Shown in pieces: positions 18,187 to 26,569 of a DNA stretch of 47,165 bases. The notes beneath the pieces are model-generated. The model was given only the letters and a program-made list of their open reading frames with translations. It ran no database searches and was not told where the DNA came from. A program made the translations under genes and the position numbers. Each line of letters begins with the position of its first letter. The stretch's first letter is position 1. The stretch comes from Nautiliaceae bacterium (GTDB lineage Bacteria; Campylobacterota; Campylobacteria; Campylobacterales; Nautiliaceae): assembly GCA_027036005.1 (NCBI GenBank), contig JALVTJ010000052.1, positions 31,831-78,995 of the forward strand, written 5' to 3'.

Positions 18187-19389
18187 ATGAAAGTTGTTTT
18201 GGCTTATTCGGGAGGACTTGATACAAGTGTTATTTTAAAATGGCTTCAAGATAAATATAATGCGGAAGTTGTAACATTCACAGCCGATATAGGTCAGGGT
18301 GAAGAGGTTGAAGAAGCAAGAGAAAAAGCTCTTAAATTCGGAGTAAAACCTGAAAATATATTTATCGAGGATTTAAGAGAAGAATTTGTAAGAGATTACG
18401 TTTTTCCGATGTTTAGGGCAAATGCCGTTTATGAAGGAGAATATCTTTTAGGAACTTCAATTGCAAGACCACTAATTGCAAAAAGACAAATAGAAATCGC
18501 AAATCAAGTAGGCGCCGAAGCGGTAGCGCACGGAGCAACCGGAAAAGGAAACGATCAGGTAAGGTTTGAACTTGGATATTATGCACTAAAACCCGATATC
18601 AAAGTAATTGCGCCTTGGAGGGAGTGGGATTTAAACTCGCGTGAGAAATTACTCTCGTATGCTGAAAAACACGGTATTCCTATTAACAGACACGGTAAAA
18701 AATCTCCTTATTCCATGGATGCAAATTTACTTCATATTTCATATGAGGGAGGAATTTTGGAAGATCCGTGGGCTGAACCGGAAGAAGATATGTGGAGATG
18801 GAGCGTCTCTCCTGAAAAAGCGCCGAATGAACCCGAATATATTGAAATAGAATTTGAAAAAGGAGACGCTGTTGCAATAAACGGACAAAAAATGACGCCA
18901 GCCGAGATTCTTACGGCTCTTAACGAATATGGAAATAAACACGGAATCGGAAGAATCGATATAGTCGAAAACAGATTTGTCGGAATGAAAAGCAGAGGTT
19001 GTTATGAAACTCCGGGAGGAACAATACTCCTTAAAGCTCACCGAGCGATAGAATCAATTACGCTTGATAAAGGCGAAGCTCACCTTAAAGACGAAATAAT
19101 GCCAAAATACGCAGAACTTATTTATAACGGATTTTGGTTTAGCCCTGAGAGAAAAGCCTTGCAAGAGCTTATCAATAAAACCCAACAAAATGTAAACGGA
19201 ACGGTGAGGCTTAAACTCTATAAAGGCAATGTAATTGTAGTGGGCAGAAAATCTCCAAACTCACTATTTAGCCCTGAATTCGCAACATTTGAAGAAGACA
19301 GTGTTTACAATCAAAAAGATGCCGAAGGTTTCATTAAACTAAACGCTCTGAGATTTATTATTGAAGGATATGTAAGAGGGAAACATTAA
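18187..19389 (+). CDS. argG: Argininosuccinate synthase
   Basis: Joins citrulline and aspartate using ATP in arginine synthesis. It is 400 residues, the usual length. The ATP-pyrophosphatase P-loop [10 protein letters not shown] is at residues 5-14. [17 protein letters not shown] near residue 87, [15 protein letters not shown] near residue 114 and the [10 protein letters not shown] segment are citrulline/aspartate-binding regions of the family. The ribosome site is AAAAAGGATTTGA before the ATG. Its stop codon overlaps the end of the convergent AraC gene by four bases, leaving no room for a terminator. Confidence 0.97.
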   Translation: MKVVLAYSGGLDTSVILKWLQDKYNAEVVTFTADIGQGEEVEEAREKALKFGVKPENIFIEDLREEFVRDYVFPMFRANAVYEGEYLLGTSIARPLIAKRQIEIANQVGAEAVAHGATGKGNDQVRFELGYYALKPDIKVIAPWREWDLNSREKLLSYAEKHGIPINRHGKKSPYSMDANLLHISYEGGILEDPWAEPEEDMWRWSVSPEKAPNEPEYIEIEFEKGDAVAINGQKMTPAEILTALNEYGNKHGIGRIDIVENRFVGMKSRGCYETPGGTILLKAHRAIESITLDKGEAHLKDEIMPKYAELIYNGFWFSPERKALQELINKTQQNVNGTVRLKLYKGNVIVVGRKSPNSLFSPEFATFEEDSVYNQKDAEGFIKLNALRFIIEGYVRGKH

Positions 19390-20138
19390 TTTCTTAAAAT
19401 ACCGGGTTTATAACCCAGTATTTTTTTAAATATTCTTATCATATGTGATTGGTCGCTAAAACCGCACATCTGAGCAATAAAAGCAAAATTCTCATTCGTT
19501 TTTAAAATCATCCGTTTTGCTTTTTCTACCCTTAAACTCAAAATAAACCTATGCGGGGTAATACCAAAATGTTTATTAAAACTTCTCACAAAATAATATG
19601 GAGAAAGATTAAAAATTCTTGCAATTTTTTCTATACTTAAAGCGGTATCGTTATAATTATTGTAAATAAATTCAATTACACCGGATAATCTTGATTTTTG
19701 ATAATCTATCAAACACTCTTTTTCAAAATTTACATAAACACCCTTTGCAAAATTCAAAAAGCTTTCTTCAAATATCAAATCTTCATCATTTAAAGATTTA
19801 TACAAATCAAAGGCTTTTTTTCTTAATAAATCATTTTTTAATTTCATATTTAAAGAAAATTTTTCAATATCGTTTTGTTTTATATCTTTCAAAACATTTA
19901 AAAGCAAATCATAATCGATATCAAAATGAAGATATTCCCATTTTCCTTCAAATGTTTGATGAAGCTCGTATGGAGAAATGATTCTGATTTCACCGCTTTT
20001 TATACTTTCTTCTTTATTGCCTATTTTATATCTGCATCCTCCCTTTGTAAAAATACCAATACTGAACGTTTCGTGAAAATGAGGCGTAATACCTGCATTT
20101 TGAAATTCTCCGAAAAGTGCATAAATTTTATTTTTCAT
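19386..20138 (-). CDS. AraC-family transcriptional regulator
   Basis: A 250-residue one-component regulator. The N-terminal cupin-like ligand domain includes [15 protein letters not shown] and [10 protein letters not shown] at about residues 20-63. Two C-terminal helix-turn-helix motifs follow: [19 protein letters not shown], then [22 protein letters not shown]. It begins 11 bases inside the end of the EamA-family transporter gene, so it is co-translated with it and may control that exporter. The effector is unknown. Confidence 0.88.
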   Translation of the reverse strand: MKNKIYALFGEFQNAGITPHFHETFSIGIFTKGGCRYKIGNKEESIKSGEIRIISPYELHQTFEGKWEYLHFDIDYDLLLNVLKDIKQNDIEKFSLNMKLKNDLLRKKAFDLYKSLNDEDLIFEESFLNFAKGVYVNFEKECLIDYQKSRLSGVIEFIYNNYNDTALSIEKIARIFNLSPYYFVRSFNKHFGITPHRFILSLRVEKAKRMILKTNENFAFIAQMCGFSDQSHMIRIFKKILGYKPGILRN

Positions 20139-21000
20139 TAAAAAATTTCCTTAAATTAAATTCGTATCCGTTTAACATATAAACACCTGTTATGCTGACA
20201 ATACCTCCGATTATCATAAAAATGTCTATTTTCTCTTTCAAAAACATAAATGCAAAAATAACGGACGTCAAAGGAACAATAAATATATACGCACTTGCTT
20301 TTTTACTTCCCAATATACTGCTGCCTAAAAAATAAGCGGCCGTTGCAAAAGAAGTTCCGAAAATACTTAGTGCAAATAAATTAAAATATATTTTAACATT
20401 AAAAGAAGGAAAATCTATTTTTTTTAAAAAAAACATTGTAATCAAAGATGTAAACAAAAACATATAAAAACTAAAACTCAAAGAATTTTCTTTTTTTACA
20501 TTCGAACTGATAATAGTCAAAACCGGCCAGAGCAACGCACAAATTAAAAAAAACAATATACCTTTATTAATGCTTAAATCAAACCGCCAAATCTTGATAA
20601 TCAAAATAGAACCTATCGCTCCTAAAATCAAAGCTAAAATTTCTTTTTTTGTTAATTTTTTTTTATATATGCGGCTGATTATGAAAAATGTTACAATAGG
20701 ATTTAATGTCGTTACCAAAACACCGCCTAAGGATGCACTCGCAAAATGGTCCCCCAAAAAGAAAAAAAGATTATATAAAGATAAAAAAACACTACTTACA
20801 AACGATTTCAAATAATCTTTAAAAGAAAGTTTTAAAGAAATTCTAAAAATCAAAAGTATAATGAGTAAGCCGAATGCAGCTAATAAAAATCGCCAAAAAA
20901 TCAAATCCAAAGCCGTAAAAGCATTCATTAAAACTTTTGCACTAACCCAATTACTACCCCACGCAACCATAGCAAAGATAAGCAAAAAAGAAGTTCTCAT
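20128..21000 (-). CDS. EamA/DMT-family transporter
   Basis: A 290-residue inner membrane protein with ten predicted membrane segments in two EamA repeats, the drug/metabolite exporter superfamily. The first repeat contains MVAWGSNWVSAKVL. The second begins about residue 145 and contains SSILGSKKASAYIFIVPLTSVIFAF. Substrates in this family include amino acids and metabolites, but none can be assigned. ATG 21000 is chosen over an in-frame TTG ten codons upstream because AAAAAGG lies just ahead of it. The AraC gene follows with an overlap. Confidence 0.85.
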   Translation of the reverse strand: MRTSFLLIFAMVAWGSNWVSAKVLMNAFTALDLIFWRFLLAAFGLLIILLIFRISLKLSFKDYLKSFVSSVFLSLYNLFFFLGDHFASASLGGVLVTTLNPIVTFFIISRIYKKKLTKKEILALILGAIGSILIIKIWRFDLSINKGILFFLICALLWPVLTIISSNVKKENSLSFSFYMFLFTSLITMFFLKKIDFPSFNVKIYFNLFALSIFGTSFATAAYFLGSSILGSKKASAYIFIVPLTSVIFAFMFLKEKIDIFMIIGGIVSITGVYMLNGYEFNLRKFFNEK

Positions 21001-21004
21001 AAAT

Positions 21005-21019
21005 TGCCTTTTTAAGGCA
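21005..21019 (-). promoter_or_regulatory. Inverted repeat over the EamA ribosome site
   Basis: TGCCTT-AAA-AAGGCA is a perfect 6-base dyad with a 3-base centre. It lies immediately before the transporter ATG and contains its AAGG ribosome site in the right arm. It could fold to hide the ribosome site or be a protein-binding dyad. It is short, so the call is tentative. Confidence 0.3.
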
Positions 21020-21104
21020 TTATAACTCAAAAAAGATATAAATTATAGAATATTTTTGCTCTTTTTAAAAATCTTTGACACTTTTATATTTAAATACGGA
21101 AGAT

Positions 21105-21515
21105 TTATTCTTCCGTATGAATTTTATGAGCTTCAATCAAATATTTGATATCATCTACCAATACATAAACATTTTCATATCCCAAAATATCCAAAAGTCC
21201 TTTGATTCTGTTTGCAAAAAACGCTTTTCTACAAGCTATTACAATAGGTTGTGTTTTATCATCCGGTAGCACATCCAGATAATTTGTAAATTCCGGATAA
21301 GGAGTATAATATGCCGTAGGAATTCCAACTTCTTCCGCATTTTCTCCTTCTACCAAATTAGGAAGAGTTACATCAAGTAAAATTGCTCCGGCTATAATTA
21401 AATCCCTTGCTTTTTGCATATCCACATTACCTAAGGAAGGTTTTTCTTTGTTTAATTTTAAAGATTCATTAAATTTTTCTATTACTTCTTGTTCAAACGG
21501 TGTGAATTTTGCCAT
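21105..21515 (-). CDS. Rhodanese-like domain protein
   Basis: A single 136-residue rhodanese-like domain. Signature pieces are ARDLIIAGAILLDVTLPN (residues about 35-52), TPYPEFTNYLDVL, then PIVIACRKAFFANRI with the candidate persulfide-forming cysteine at about residue 94, and LGYENVYVLVDDI. Such proteins carry sulfane sulfur in the cytoplasm; sulfur-respiring Nautiliales have several. The loop after the cysteine departs from the usual CxxGxRS/T form, so catalytic activity is uncertain. GGAGG precedes the ATG. Confidence 0.75.
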   Translation of the reverse strand: MAKFTPFEQEVIEKFNESLKLNKEKPSLGNVDMQKARDLIIAGAILLDVTLPNLVEGENAEEVGIPTAYYTPYPEFTNYLDVLPDDKTQPIVIACRKAFFANRIKGLLDILGYENVYVLVDDIKYLIEAHKIHTEE

Positions 21516-21547
21516 TTTTTCCTCCTTTTATTTAATTTATTTTATAT

Positions 21548-21576
21548 ATTATAACTCAATTTTTTTAATTAGTCAA
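21548..21576 (-). promoter_or_regulatory. Sigma-70-type promoter of the rhodanese gene
   Basis: On the minus strand TTGACT (21571-21576), a 17-base spacer and TATAAT (21548-21553) form a near-consensus promoter about 33 bases before the rhodanese ATG. It is one of the best promoters in the window. Confidence 0.7.
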
Positions 21577-21593
21577 TTCAATATTAAATAAGT

Positions 21594-21599
21594 TATAAT
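21594..21599 (+). promoter_or_regulatory. -10 box of the NifX-like gene
   Basis: TATAAT lies 21 bases before the ATG at 21620, ahead of AAAAAAAAGGAG. No clear -35 is seen. It diverges from the rhodanese promoter 18 bases away. Confidence 0.45.
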
Positions 21600-21619
21600 T
21601 TGAAAAAAAAGGAGATGAA

Positions 21620-21946
21620 ATGATAGTGGCTTTTCCTACAAACAATCAAAAAACAATTAATGAAAAAATAGGTTTTTCAAAATATATTTTATTAATAGAT
21701 ACTGATACAGGAGAAAAAAAGCTTCTTGACAATCCAGTTTTTGAAAAAGCCTCTCATTTGGAAAAAGTAAGAGATTGCGGCGAAAACGGGCTTGAAACGG
21801 GGAAAATTCTGCCAAAAACATTAAAAGAATATAATGTTCAAAAATTTTACGGAATTAAATTCGGAGAAGGTCTTTTGGATAATCTTGAAATTTACGGAAT
21901 TGAAGTGGCTTTTACTGACAAAAAAGAGATAGAAGCTAACCTCTAA
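21620..21946 (+). CDS. NifX/NifB C-terminal-like (dinitrogenase cofactor family) protein
   Basis: A 108-residue single-domain protein resembling the NifX / NafY / C-terminal NifB fold (dinitrogenase iron-molybdenum cofactor family). It begins IVAFPTNNQKTINEKIGFSKYILLIDTD, close to the family pattern of an N-terminal strand, a conserved Asn/Gly turn, then an F/K-Y strand. Stand-alone members occur in many non-diazotrophs and may bind Fe-S or Mo cofactors. No nif genes are nearby, so the role is open. Its end overlaps the convergent phosphoribosyltransferase gene by 11 bases. Confidence 0.65.
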   Translation: MIVAFPTNNQKTINEKIGFSKYILLIDTDTGEKKLLDNPVFEKASHLEKVRDCGENGLETGKILPKTLKEYNVQKFYGIKFGEGLLDNLEIYGIEVAFTDKKEIEANL

Positions 21947-22583
21947 TCTCCTTTAAATATTCAATGACTTCATCATCACTTAATTGATGAAAATCCTCAT
22001 ACCATTCTCCTACGCTCATAAACATAGGAGGCGTATGTAAAATCACTAAATTATTACAAACTCCTTTTAACATTTCTTCAATTTCCTTATCGCCCGGTCC
22101 AACCGGTGCGGCAATGGTAATTGAAGATGGATATTCTCTTACAACGGTATTTGCCGCAAGATACATACTCGCCCCCGTAGCAATCCCGTCATCTACAATG
22201 ATTACATCTTTATCTTCGATAGGAATGGGCGTTATATTATATTTTTCTCTTTTTTTTGCCATTTCTTTTATTTTTTCCATTGCTTTTTGCTGAATATAAT
22301 CTTCATCTACATGTATTCCTCTCGCATTTAAATAATCAACGGCGTTTTTATTAATAAAAACAAGTCCGCTTTCACTTACACTCCCAATTGCCGCTTCATC
22401 ATTAAGAGGAGATGGTATTTTTTTTACAAATAAAATATCCAAAGGAGCGTTCAATTCTTTTGCTATTTCCGCTCCCACCGGCACACCTCCCCTTGGAAGC
22501 GCCAAAACCAGCGGATTTTTCAAATTAAGCTCTTTTATTCTCTTTGCAAGATCTCTTCCAGCTTCAATTCTGTTTTTAAACAT
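21936..22583 (-). CDS. Phosphoribosyltransferase-domain protein
   Basis: A 215-residue protein with a type I phosphoribosyltransferase fold. The PRPP-binding motif VIIVDDGIATGAS is at about residues 128-140. ALPRGGVPVGAEIAKEL near residue 28 and the long flexible segment with KKIPSPLNDEAAIGSVSESG are typical of the uncharacterised predicted PRTases often found with phosphatase or hydrolase genes. The substrate is unknown. RBS AAAAAGGATTGAT precedes the ATG, with a TATAAT (minus) at 22599-22604. Confidence 0.82.
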   Translation of the reverse strand: MFKNRIEAGRDLAKRIKELNLKNPLVLALPRGGVPVGAEIAKELNAPLDILFVKKIPSPLNDEAAIGSVSESGLVFINKNAVDYLNARGIHVDEDYIQQKAMEKIKEMAKKREKYNITPIPIEDKDVIIVDDGIATGASMYLAANTVVREYPSSITIAAPVGPGDKEIEEMLKGVCNNLVILHTPPMFMSVGEWYEDFHQLSDDEVIEYLKEIRG

Positions 22584-22630
22584 ATCAATCCTTTTTATAT
22601 TATAAATTATTAAATTATATCAAAATATGT

Positions 22631-22636
22631 TATAAT
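22631..22636 (+). promoter_or_regulatory. -10 box of the hydroxylase-like gene
   Basis: TATAAT is 43 bases before the ATG at 22679, with AAGGAG close to the start codon. No convincing -35 hexamer is present, which is common in this group of bacteria. Confidence 0.4.
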
Positions 22637-22678
22637 TATATATTAAGCGAGGTATAAGAATCAATTAAGGAGTTCAAA

Positions 22679-23287
22679 ATGAAAGATTTGATTTTAAAAA
22701 TGACCTCAAGCAAATGGAACTATTATTTTTCAATAGCTTGCGATTTTTTAACCGCTGTTGTTTTTTTGGCTCTTAGTCTTTATTATACAAAAGACATATG
22801 GGCTAGTATTGCACTATTCGTTGTAGGTGTTTTATTCTTCACATTTTTGGAATATGCGGTTCACGCTTGGCTTTTTCATAAAAATCATCCGTTAAAGGTA
22901 TTCATAGAAGGTCATGCGCACCATCATCAAAACCCTTTCAGTTATGATGCCATGCCGTTTTTTATGAGCGCCGTAATTGCCGCAATTTTTGCTTGGATAT
23001 TTCATTTTTTTATGCCAAGTGCCGATGCTTTGGCAATAGTCGGAGGAATGGCGCTTGGATATTTTAATTACGGAATAATGCATCATATTATGCACAGACG
23101 TGAATTTGCAAGCAAATATTGGAGATATATGCAAGAGTTTCATTTTGTTCATCATAAAAAACCGAAATTAAATCATGGAATTACAACGGATATTTGGGAT
23201 AGAGTATTCGGAACATATTATCAATGGAGTGAAGAGGATTTAAAAGGAATAGAAAAACTCAAAAGAGTAAAGAAAAAAGCCAAATAA
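22679..23287 (+). CDS. Fatty acid hydroxylase / sterol desaturase superfamily membrane protein
   Basis: A 202-residue protein with about four membrane segments and the histidine boxes of the di-iron hydroxylase superfamily: HAWLFHKNH (about residues 62-70), GHAHHHQN (78-85), HHIMHR (129-134) and FHFVHHKKPKLNHG (149-162). It most likely modifies a membrane lipid or fatty acid using O2, which is odd for a strict or micro-aerophilic anaerobe. Substrate and activity are unknown. Its last 29 bases overlap the end of the convergent reverse gyrase gene. Confidence 0.78.
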   Translation: MKDLILKMTSSKWNYYFSIACDFLTAVVFLALSLYYTKDIWASIALFVVGVLFFTFLEYAVHAWLFHKNHPLKVFIEGHAHHHQNPFSYDAMPFFMSAVIAAIFAWIFHFFMPSADALAIVGGMALGYFNYGIMHHIMHRREFASKYWRYMQEFHFVHHKKPKLNHGITTDIWDRVFGTYYQWSEEDLKGIEKLKRVKKKAK

Positions 23288-26200
23288 GCTCTTTTTTGTA
23301 ATCTCTTTTCCCGCTTTGTATTTCATCCATTATATTTTCGAGTTCAGCCGTAAATTCTTCGCTTACAAATTTTTTATATTTTATATTATCGATTATTTTA
23401 AGAACTTTGAATCCGAGATATGTAGCAAATAAAAATCCGTTTTTTTCAACAATATACTTTCTCTCAATCAGTTTTTCTATTGTTACTGCGTATGTAGAAG
23501 GCCTTCCTATATTTTTATTTTTCATCTCTTCTATAACCTCGGCGTATGTATAAGGAGAAATTTTTGATTTTTTGTATATATTTTTAACAATTTTATTTTC
23601 GTTTTCGTTTATTTCATAAACTTTCAAAGGATAAATCAAATTAAATCCGTCTTTTAAAATTTTCGTAATTATTTCAATCCTTTTACCAAAAATATCAAAA
23701 GTTTCTTTTTCAACCACGACTTCTTTCATTTGCGATGCAACAAATTTCCTAAAAATCAAATCATAAAGCCTGAAATGCTTGAAAGTTAAACTAATTCCCT
23801 TCAGCATACAAAAGCTTTTCATATCTTCAACGTCCATTGAGGTTGTGCTTCTTATCGCCTCATGCGCTCCCGCCTCTTCAAAACTTCTGGGTTTGAAAAA
23901 TTTTTCGCCGAATTTATCTTTTATATATTCCTTTGCAACTAAAATACCAAAAGGCGAAATTCTATGCGAATCGCTCCTGTGATATGTGATAAATCCGCTT
24001 TCGAACAATTCTTGTGCGAGTTTCATTGTTTGCTGAGGCGAATATTTAAGTTTAATCGCCGCTTCTTTTAGTAATTCGGAAGTATTAAACGGTTTTTCAT
24101 AAATTGTTTCTTCTTTTGAAGAGATGAATTTTATTTGCCCTTTTTCAATATTTTCAAAAAATCTGCTCGCCTCTTCTTCGTTTTCAAAATCAAATTCAAC
24201 TCTTAAATCCTTTATTCTAACACTAACGACATAAATTTTCTTTTTTAATCCTTCTGTTCTTTTGGCAATCCATCTAAGCACGGGAGTTTGCACTCTGCCG
24301 GCAGAGAGATGCGGCTTTTTAAGTCTTTTTTGAATGATTTGAGATATCAAAAACCCTATCCATCTATCGGCTGTGCGTCTTACAAATTGAGCACCTACAA
24401 GATATTCATCAATTTCTCTTGGATTGTTAATAGCCTTTTCAAAAGCGTTTTTTGTAATTTCGTGAAATTCAATTCTTTTGATATTTAAATTATAAGGTTT
24501 GTTGTTTAATATCAGATCGAATGCAATTTTTTCCCCTTCCCTATCGGGATCGGTTGCAATAAAAACCTCATCGACCTCAAAACTTTCAATATTCAATGCC
24601 TTTAAAATTTTCTCTTTTTCTTCCAATACTTTAAATACCGGAATATACTTTTCAATTACGCCCCACCTACCCTCATTTTCATCCAAATCAAAATCATGCC
24701 CTATGCTTGCGGTAATAATTAAATTTCTATTTTCCATCAATATTTCATTTACAATAACATCTCCCACTATTCTTCTTGACGGATTTCCGAAAAAAGAGCA
24801 TATTGTTTTAGCTTTTGTAGGAGATTCGACTACCACAAAAGAAGTTTTAATCTCTTTTTTTTCAGTTTCACTCCTGCTTTTGTCAATCTTTTTTAAAATT
24901 TCATCAATATCAAGAGATTTAATATCCAAAAAATCGCTATCGCCAAACCATTTGAGTTTTTTTCGAAGCGAATAAAAAGCTTTTTCATTATCAACCAAAA
25001 TAAGAGAAAGCCCTTTTGTTAAATGCCCTTTGTAAAATCTGCTACTTCTTCCACTTGATTGAATATATCCCGTGATATCGGCTATAATTATTTTTTCTCC
25101 GTCAAAACTTATATCAGGTGAATTTTTAATTTCATCGGAAAATTTACCTATAAGAGAAAAAATATTTTCTTTTATTTTTCGGAGTTTTTCCTCTACTTTC
25201 GGATGAATTTCTTTAAAAAACACATATTTTTTCATAAAATTGATATAGTGCTGATATTCAAGCAAACTGTTAAAATCAAGGTTTTTTGCAAAAAACGGAT
25301 AAAGAGAAATTGCTATAAAATACATCGAGCGAAAATCATCGCTTTTTAAATAAAATTCCATTTTCGGCACGCCTATAAAAAGCGTATATCTAATGGCCTC
25401 AGGCAAATCGATCCCCCGTGCCAAAGGATTACGATAACTTGCAAACCCGGCAAAATAACACTCTCCTTTTTTAAATTCCTCCAAATGAAAATTAAATTCT
25501 TCATAAGAATATGTTTTAATGCCGTTTGAATTTAAAAATTCGATATATTCATTTAACTTCTCTTTTGTTTCATTTCCCGGTAAAAATAAAAGCCCTCCTT
25601 TTCCAAGTCTTCTTATCCATTCAAGCGATCTCTCCCATGAATATTCCTTATCAAAACTATCTATTACTTCTCTTAATGTTAAATTTGGCCTGCTAATTTC
25701 AAATCCAAGTAAATACTTAAAAAGATATATTCTTTTTGATTTTGGATTGGCAGTAGCACTCGATACAATAAGTTGCCCTTTTTTATCAGAGGAAATTTCT
25801 TTTATTTTTTCATATTCTTTATTCTCAATCAACTCTATTGCTTTTTGAATCTCTTCTTTACTAAATCCTAAAAGTCTTAAAACCGTGTCTATTTTTTTCC
25901 CCGATTTTAAAATGGAATCGACATCATCCACAAACACCAAAGAAAAAATTTTTTTAATATTATCTATATTTTTATAAAGAAACTGTGTAGTGGTAATAAT
26001 TATTTCACCATCACCGTTTAAAATTTTTTCTTTTTCATCTTTTTTACCGGTATATGCCAAAACATCAATACCCCACTCTTTGAATCTCCGAAGAGCTTGC
26101 AATACAAGAAGTTTTGTAGGAAAAACAATATAAGAATTTTTCACAAAAGCACAAAGAAGCATTCCGAATGTGCTTTTTCCTATGCCGGTGGGAGCAAGAA

Positions 26201-26468
26201 GCGAAAATGAATTTTTAAGAAAAAATCTCTTTGCCCACATTTTTTGAATGGATGTAAGCTCGTTTGAAACGTTTTGTTTAAAAAACTCGTTAAATTTATT
26301 TAATTTTTCCTCCGTTTCACAAAATATTTTATAATTTTTTAGTTCGACTTCGCATTTATTTTCATTTTCATCCATACATTTTTCACAAAAAATTCCCTTT
26401 TCAAGCCTTTTGGAGCTTATATCTCCTGAGCAATTTGGACATCTTTTTTTATAAATTGAAAGCGGCAT
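23259..26468 (-). CDS. rgy: Reverse gyrase
   Basis: A fused helicase-like / type IA topoisomerase that puts positive supercoils into DNA; a hallmark of hyperthermophiles and many thermophiles. It is 1069 residues. An N-terminal zinc finger (Cys10, 13, 28, 31) is followed by a P-loop APTGIGKST (92-100), DDVD box (181-184) and motif VI QSSGRSSR (470-477). The topoisomerase half begins with VESPTKAK (547-554), then GHDFD (590-594), DPDREG (640-645), AGRVQTP (723-729) and the catalytic tyrosine in FITYHRSDS (Tyr829). The second zinc finger that many reverse gyrases carry after GHxxD is absent. The start has AAAGGAAAAAG. It is divergent from hcp. Confidence 0.97.
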   Translation of the reverse strand: MPLSIYKKRCPNCSGDISSKRLEKGIFCEKCMDENENKCEVELKNYKIFCETEEKLNKFNEFFKQNVSNELTSIQKMWAKRFFLKNSFSLLAPTGIGKSTFGMLLCAFVKNSYIVFPTKLLVLQALRRFKEWGIDVLAYTGKKDEKEKILNGDGEIIITTTQFLYKNIDNIKKIFSLVFVDDVDSILKSGKKIDTVLRLLGFSKEEIQKAIELIENKEYEKIKEISSDKKGQLIVSSATANPKSKRIYLFKYLLGFEISRPNLTLREVIDSFDKEYSWERSLEWIRRLGKGGLLFLPGNETKEKLNEYIEFLNSNGIKTYSYEEFNFHLEEFKKGECYFAGFASYRNPLARGIDLPEAIRYTLFIGVPKMEFYLKSDDFRSMYFIAISLYPFFAKNLDFNSLLEYQHYINFMKKYVFFKEIHPKVEEKLRKIKENIFSLIGKFSDEIKNSPDISFDGEKIIIADITGYIQSSGRSSRFYKGHLTKGLSLILVDNEKAFYSLRKKLKWFGDSDFLDIKSLDIDEILKKIDKSRSETEKKEIKTSFVVVESPTKAKTICSFFGNPSRRIVGDVIVNEILMENRNLIITASIGHDFDLDENEGRWGVIEKYIPVFKVLEEKEKILKALNIESFEVDEVFIATDPDREGEKIAFDLILNNKPYNLNIKRIEFHEITKNAFEKAINNPREIDEYLVGAQFVRRTADRWIGFLISQIIQKRLKKPHLSAGRVQTPVLRWIAKRTEGLKKKIYVVSVRIKDLRVEFDFENEEEASRFFENIEKGQIKFISSKEETIYEKPFNTSELLKEAAIKLKYSPQQTMKLAQELFESGFITYHRSDSHRISPFGILVAKEYIKDKFGEKFFKPRSFEEAGAHEAIRSTTSMDVEDMKSFCMLKGISLTFKHFRLYDLIFRKFVASQMKEVVVEKETFDIFGKRIEIITKILKDGFNLIYPLKVYEINENENKIVKNIYKKSKISPYTYAEVIEEMKNKNIGRPSTYAVTIEKLIERKYIVEKNGFLFATYLGFKVLKIIDNIKYKKFVSEEFTAELENIMDEIQSGKRDYKKELIWLFSLLF

Positions 26469-26501
26469 CTTTTTCCTTTATTTTAAAAAATCCGGTTTGT
26501 A

Positions 26502-26515
26502 TTGATTAGAATCAA
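26502..26515. promoter_or_regulatory. FNR-type operator upstream of hcp
   Basis: TTGATTAGAATCAA is a perfect match to the FNR consensus TTGAT-N4-ATCAA. It is centred 41.5 bases before the transcription start expected from the -10 box at 26538-26543. That is the class II activator position. The Crp/Fnr protein encoded at 28066-28701 carries the matching E-x-x-S-R recognition residues. The site also sits 34 bases before the divergent rgy start codon. Confidence 0.8.
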
Positions 26516-26537
26516 TGATTAATTACAAAATAATAAC

Positions 26538-26543
26538 TAAAAT
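26538..26543 (+). promoter_or_regulatory. -10 box of hcp
   Basis: TAAAAT, 27 bases before the hcp ATG, followed by AAAGGAGAAACAA. The expected start is about 26550. No -35 hexamer is needed if the operator at 26502-26515 is bound by an activator. Confidence 0.5.
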
Positions 26544-26569
26544 ACTCCAAAACAACAAAGGAGAAACAA

